The notes beneath the pieces were generated by a model that was not told where the DNA came from, did not search any database, and was given only the letters and a program-made list of their open reading frames with translations. A stretch of DNA of 8,397 nucleotides from an uncultured Actinomycetes bacterium (GTDB lineage Bacteria; Actinomycetota; Actinomycetes; Nanopelagicales; Nanopelagicaceae). The stretch lies in contig CAIJOE010000145.1 of assembly GCA_903822245.1 (NCBI GenBank), forward strand, positions 1 through 8,397, read 5' to 3'. Position 1 is the stretch's first letter. The number at the start of each line of letters is the position of its first letter. Below, piece after piece: positions 5,607 to 8,397 of this stretch. Made by a program: the position numbers and the translations under genes.

Positions 5607-6584
5607 ATGTTCGCCTTCAACGAGCTCTTTAAAGAACTCAAAGTTGTTTCAATCCCGACTAAGACTGATTTTCGTGGAATTAATCAGCGAGAAGCAGTTC
5701 TATTTAATGGCCCGCAAGGCTGGAGTGAGTTTTCACCGTTTGTTGAATATAGCGATGCTGAATCTGCTACATGGCTTCATGCAGCGTTAGAAGCGGCACA
5801 CCGCCCATGGCCAAAACTAAAGCGAGAAAAGATTGCAATAAATGCGACCTTACCTAGAGTAAAAATCGATGATGTAGCACGAATACTTTCTTCATTTATT
5901 GGTTGCGAAAGCATAAAGATAAAGGTTAATGACTTCGTTGAAGATGCCGATTTAGTTGAAGCTGCACTTGATTTTAAGCCTGATGCAAAGATTCGCCTGG
6001 ACGTTAATGGTGGTTGGGATTTGTCTGCGGCCCGTGAAAACCTATTCAACTACCACCACCGCTTTGGGGACGTATTTGAATACATTGAGCAGCCTTGTCT
6101 AGAACTTTCTGATTTGGCTACCTTAAAGTCTGAGATTCCGTACAAGATTGCCGTTGATGAATCAATCCGTAAGGCTCTTGGAAGTAATTTCAGTGAACTT
6201 AAAGATTGTGCAGATGTGGCAATTATTAAATGGGCGCCAAGTGGTGGTTTTGCGCAGGCAGAAAAATTAATAAAGGCAATTGGGCTCCCAGTAGTTATCT
6301 CTAGTGCCCTTGATACTGGAATTGGAATCTCTCACGGGTTAGCCCTTGCAGCATCTCAAGATAATTTGGATTATGCCTGCGGCCTTGGCACAACCTCACT
6401 TTTCCTTAGCGACATCGTGAACCCGGCTGTAGCTGTTGAAAATGGCTTTATTGAAGTCAAGCGTGCCGAGCCAGATATGAATTTATTGGAGAAGTACCAA
6501 GCACCTCAAGAACGTAGACTTTGGTGGGAAGCACGGATTACTTCAATTATTGCTGGAGGAGGATTTGATGACTACATCAACTAA
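5607..6584 (+). CDS. menC: o-Succinylbenzoate synthase MenC
   Basis: MenC is an enolase-superfamily dehydratase converting SHCHC to o-succinylbenzoate. The 325-residue protein matches actinobacterial MenC from its start: FRGINQREAVLFNGPQGWSEFSPF (22-45) is the capping-domain signature. The barrel carries the KxK pair IKIKV with catalytic Lys106, the Mg2+ ligands Asp132 (RLDVNGGW), Glu161 (YIEQP) and Asp184 (AVDES), and the opposite lysine Lys208 (IIKWAPSGG). DTGIGISHGLALAA (about 237-250) closes the active site. All expected catalytic residues are present. The ATG at 5607 has only a weak purine stretch (AAAAAG) in front and follows menB by eight bases, so translation is probably coupled. The 3' end overlaps menD by 17 bases. 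Some enzymes of this subgroup also racemise N-acylamino acids, but the men context makes OSB synthesis the main role. Confidence 0.94.
   Translation: MFAFNELFKELKVVSIPTKTDFRGINQREAVLFNGPQGWSEFSPFVEYSDAESATWLHAALEAAHRPWPKLKREKIAINATLPRVKIDDVARILSSFIGCESIKIKVNDFVEDADLVEAALDFKPDAKIRLDVNGGWDLSAARENLFNYHHRFGDVFEYIEQPCLELSDLATLKSEIPYKIAVDESIRKALGSNFSELKDCADVAIIKWAPSGGFAQAEKLIKAIGLPVVISSALDTGIGISHGLALAASQDNLDYACGLGTTSLFLSDIVNPAVAVENGFIEVKRAEPDMNLLEKYQAPQERRLWWEARITSIIAGGGFDDYIN
6557..6562 (+). promoter_or_regulatory. Shine-Dalgarno sequence deciding the menD start, inside menC
   Basis: AGGAGG, inside a longer GGAGGAGG at 6555-6562, lies five bases before ATG at 6568. It selects that ATG over the in-frame TTG at 6550, which would place the Shine-Dalgarno inside the coding region and add six residues. 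The site lies within the last codons of menC, so ribosomes finishing menC can pass directly to menD. Confidence 0.85.
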
Positions 6585-8136
6585 TCTTGCTCGGGCCACA
6601 ATCCGCCAACTAATTGAATCTGGCGTATCAGACTTTGTTCTCTCACCTGGTTCTAGGAATGCTCCGCTATCAATTGCGCTCCATCAAGCAAAAGAAAAAG
6701 GCTTGATAGAGCTTCACATAAAATTAGATGAACGTGGAGCAGGTTACTTCGCGCTAGGAATCTCGAAGGCAACCGATAACTATGTTGCCGTTATCTGTAC
6801 AAGTGGCACTGCCGTCGCAAATTATCACCCAGCAGTTTTAGAAGCGCTGCATTCTGGAAATAAGTTATTAGTTATAACTGCTGATCGTCCCGAAAGATTA
6901 CGTAAAACTGGAGCAAATCAAACTACGGATCAAGTTGGAATCTTCAAAGGGGTCCACACCCACGACCTAACTTCTCCAAGCCAGACAGAGCTGACCGGCG
7001 GTCCGATCCATTTAAATTTACAATTTGATGAACCACTATTGCCAAGTGATGAAAGTGACTGGCTAATCGGTCTTTCAGTAAAACCACCGGCTATACAAAG
7101 TGCAAATCCCAAAGTTCTACAAGCAACTGGTAATGGTGTCTTGGTAGTTGGGTATGACCGCGGTGGTTTTTCACTTGAAGCAACTCTCGCCTTTGCAACA
7201 AGGCTCGGCCTGCCTTTAGTTGCCGAAGATCCACTTTCATTTCCAGATGCAATTGCCCATGCAAGTATCTTTTTAGCTGATGAAAAAGTTAGGGAATATT
7301 TAAAGCCCGATTATGTAATTGTTCTAGGGCGCACCACATTGTCTAGAAGTACAAACGCCTTCATCCAAAGCGCAAGAAGCACGTATGTCATAGATCCTAG
7401 AATTGCCTCAGTTGATTCCAAACGAACAGCAACAGAAGTGTTCTTTGAACTTCCACGAGTTGAGATCGCCACACTAAATCCAAGTTGGGTCAGTGATTGG
7501 AATGAGATTTCAAGAATAAGTTCTTTAGAGATTGCGAAAGATCAGGGTTGGTCAGAGCAGAGAGCTCTTACGTGTATTGCTAAAGAGCTACCAAATCAAA
7601 GCGCCCTATTTGTTGGGTCATCTAGACCGATTAGAGATTTAGAGGGTTTTTCCATTCCAAGAGATGGAGTTGTAAGTTTTGCAAACCGCGGTCTGGCTGG
7701 AATAGATGGAAATCTTTCTACGCTATTTGGAATAGCTGGTCACTTTGAAAGATCATTCGGCGTAGTTGGGGATCTAACTTTCTTGCACGATATTTCGGCT
7801 TTGTCTTCAGTTCCTTCTGAAAATCTAACTATCTTTGTAATTGACAACAATGGTGGTGGAATCTTCTCGACTCTTCCGCAGGCAGGTGTTAAAGGTTTTG
7901 ATGAAATTTTTGGCACACCTCAAAATCAAGATATTTCTAAAATTGCATCAGCATTTGGAATAAGTAATGAAGTTGTAAAGAGTGAATCAGATCTAAAGCG
8001 CGTTGTAGCACATGATCGTAAAGGACTTCATATTGTTATAGTAGAAGTTCCAACCAGAGAAAATAATGCAGAGAACTTGAAGAAGGTTTATGCTCGAGTT
8101 TCAAGTGCAGTGCGCATTGGACTCAATTTAGCCTGA
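6568..8136 (+). CDS. menD: 2-succinyl-5-enolpyruvyl-6-hydroxy-3-cyclohexene-1-carboxylate synthase MenD
   Basis: MenD is a thiamine-diphosphate enzyme that decarboxylates 2-oxoglutarate and adds the succinyl-semialdehyde unit to isochorismate, the first committed menaquinone step. From ATG 6568 it has 522 residues. Motifs in order: LSPGSRNAPL (25-34), LDERGAGYFALG with the cofactor-activating Glu55, CTSGTAVANYHPAV (77-90), TADRPERLRKTGANQTTDQ (104-122), GPIHLNLQFDEPL (145-157), SSRPIRD (351-357), ANRGLAGIDG (372-381), and the ThDP/Mg2+ motif starting GDLTFLHD (401-408) and ending NNGGGIF (427-433). It is somewhat short for the family: the segment between GIF (124-126) and GPIHLN, which usually holds an extra helix of about 20 residues, is compressed here to about 18 residues in total. 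The gene overlaps menC by 17 bases at its start and the convergent menF by 49 bases at its end. The identification is secure. Confidence 0.96.
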   Translation: MTTSTNLARATIRQLIESGVSDFVLSPGSRNAPLSIALHQAKEKGLIELHIKLDERGAGYFALGISKATDNYVAVICTSGTAVANYHPAVLEALHSGNKLLVITADRPERLRKTGANQTTDQVGIFKGVHTHDLTSPSQTELTGGPIHLNLQFDEPLLPSDESDWLIGLSVKPPAIQSANPKVLQATGNGVLVVGYDRGGFSLEATLAFATRLGLPLVAEDPLSFPDAIAHASIFLADEKVREYLKPDYVIVLGRTTLSRSTNAFIQSARSTYVIDPRIASVDSKRTATEVFFELPRVEIATLNPSWVSDWNEISRISSLEIAKDQGWSEQRALTCIAKELPNQSALFVGSSRPIRDLEGFSIPRDGVVSFANRGLAGIDGNLSTLFGIAGHFERSFGVVGDLTFLHDISALSSVPSENLTIFVIDNNGGGIFSTLPQAGVKGFDEIFGTPQNQDISKIASAFGISNEVVKSESDLKRVVAHDRKGLHIVIVEVPTRENNAENLKKVYARVSSAVRIGLNLA

Positions 8137-8397
8137 CTTTCAGCCAGCTCTTCTTCCGGGTCTGAACCTGCAACAATTCCACAGCCGGAAAAAATACGAA
8201 CAGACTTTTTATCTGCAGATATCTCACCAGTGCGCAGCGCAATTCCAATTTCGCCATCACCGCGAGCATCTATCCAACCAACGGGCCCGGCGTAGCGGCC
8301 ACGGTTCATTGATTCCAAAACTTTAATTAAGGCATCAGCTTTGTTTGTCGGAGTTCCACATACTGCAGCTGAAGGGTGAAGTGAGGCAATCACCGTG
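8088..8397 (-). CDS. menF: Isochorismate synthase MenF, C-terminal part (5' truncated by window)
   Basis: This is the C-terminal end, about 102 residues, of a chorismate-utilising enzyme that would convert chorismate to isochorismate, the substrate of MenD. The frame stays open through the right edge, so the GTG at 8393 is internal. Visible motifs of the fold are LHPSAAVCGTP, NRGRYAGPVGWIDARGDGEIGIALR, IFSGCGIVAGSDPEEELAESQAKL and a short tail. The Glu residues of DPEEELAE include the expected Mg2+ ligand, and GxYAGPVGW with GDGE is the pattern of isochorismate synthases rather than anthranilate synthases. The diagnostic residues of the N-terminal half are off-window, so a salicylate or siderophore-type isochorismate synthase cannot be fully excluded, though its position in the men cluster argues for MenF. 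Its last 16 codons lie antisense to the menD 3' end. No terminator is seen between the two genes. Confidence 0.9.
   Translation of the reverse strand, partial: TVIASLHPSAAVCGTPTNKADALIKVLESMNRGRYAGPVGWIDARGDGEIGIALRTGEISADKKSVRIFSGCGIVAGSDPEEELAESQAKLSPMRTALETRA

Noticed and set aside
4943..5641. Open frames of 127 and 99 codons on the - strand
   Set aside because: Both are antisense shadows of menB. Their His/Gln/Arg-rich, low-complexity products reflect the complement of menB codons.
5777..6049. Open frame of 90 codons on the - strand
   Set aside because: It is antisense to menC across its catalytic core, rich in Ser/Ala, with no family features.
6550..6567. menD start at TTG 6550
   Set aside because: The strong GGAGGAGG sits downstream of that codon and at the right distance from ATG 6568, so ATG 6568 is the start.
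1..8397. A new defence, mobile or biosynthetic system
   Set aside because: Every stretch of the window is covered by a recognisable respiratory or menaquinone gene, apart from one small PLDc_N protein. No integrase, transposase, terminal repeats, CRISPR repeats or toxin-antitoxin pair is visible.

Overview
The window looks like chromosomal housekeeping DNA from a low-GC, genome-streamlined actinobacterium. The actinobacterial signs are the protein sequences (a ResB/CcsB pair with the WWD motif, actinobacterial-type MenC and MenA), the ccd-res-ccs cluster lying beside men genes, and a small PLDc_N membrane protein between them. The base composition is AT-rich for that phylum, and coding density is extreme. 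Freshwater planktonic lineages of the acI type (Nanopelagicales: Planktophila, Nanopelagicus) fit best. This taxonomic guess is inference; no rRNA gene is present.

Layout. Positions 1-2612 (+ strand) hold the distal part of a System II cytochrome c maturation operon: the 3' end of ccdA (thiol-disulfide transporter), then resB and ccsB/resC, which together export haem and ligate it to apocytochrome c. Positions 2616-4680 (- strand) hold menE, menA and a small two-helix PLDc_N membrane protein, read in that order. Positions 4681-4719 are a 39-bp divergent region that appears to carry a symmetric two-way promoter. Positions 4720-8136 (+ strand) hold menB, menC and menD. The 3' end of an isochorismate synthase gene (menF) comes in on the - strand from the right edge and overlaps the end of menD.

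Function. MenF, MenD, MenC, MenE, MenB and MenA cover the classical menaquinone route from chorismate to demethylmenaquinone: isochorismate, SEPHCHC, (MenH step), SHCHC to o-succinylbenzoate, OSB-CoA, DHNA-CoA, (thioesterase), then prenylation of DHNA. MenH, the DHNA-CoA thioesterase and the MenG methyltransferase are not in the window. Quinone synthesis and cytochrome c maturation both serve the membrane respiratory chain, which makes their proximity sensible.

There is no intergenic stretch longer than 39 bp, so nothing over 300 bases lacks a gene. I see no RNA genes, mobile elements, CRISPR arrays or phage genes, and no evidence for a new multi-gene system. The points worth a second look are fine-scale: the symmetric promoter, a MenB with the bicarbonate-type glycine, an unusually short MenE, and the antisense overlap of menD with menF.
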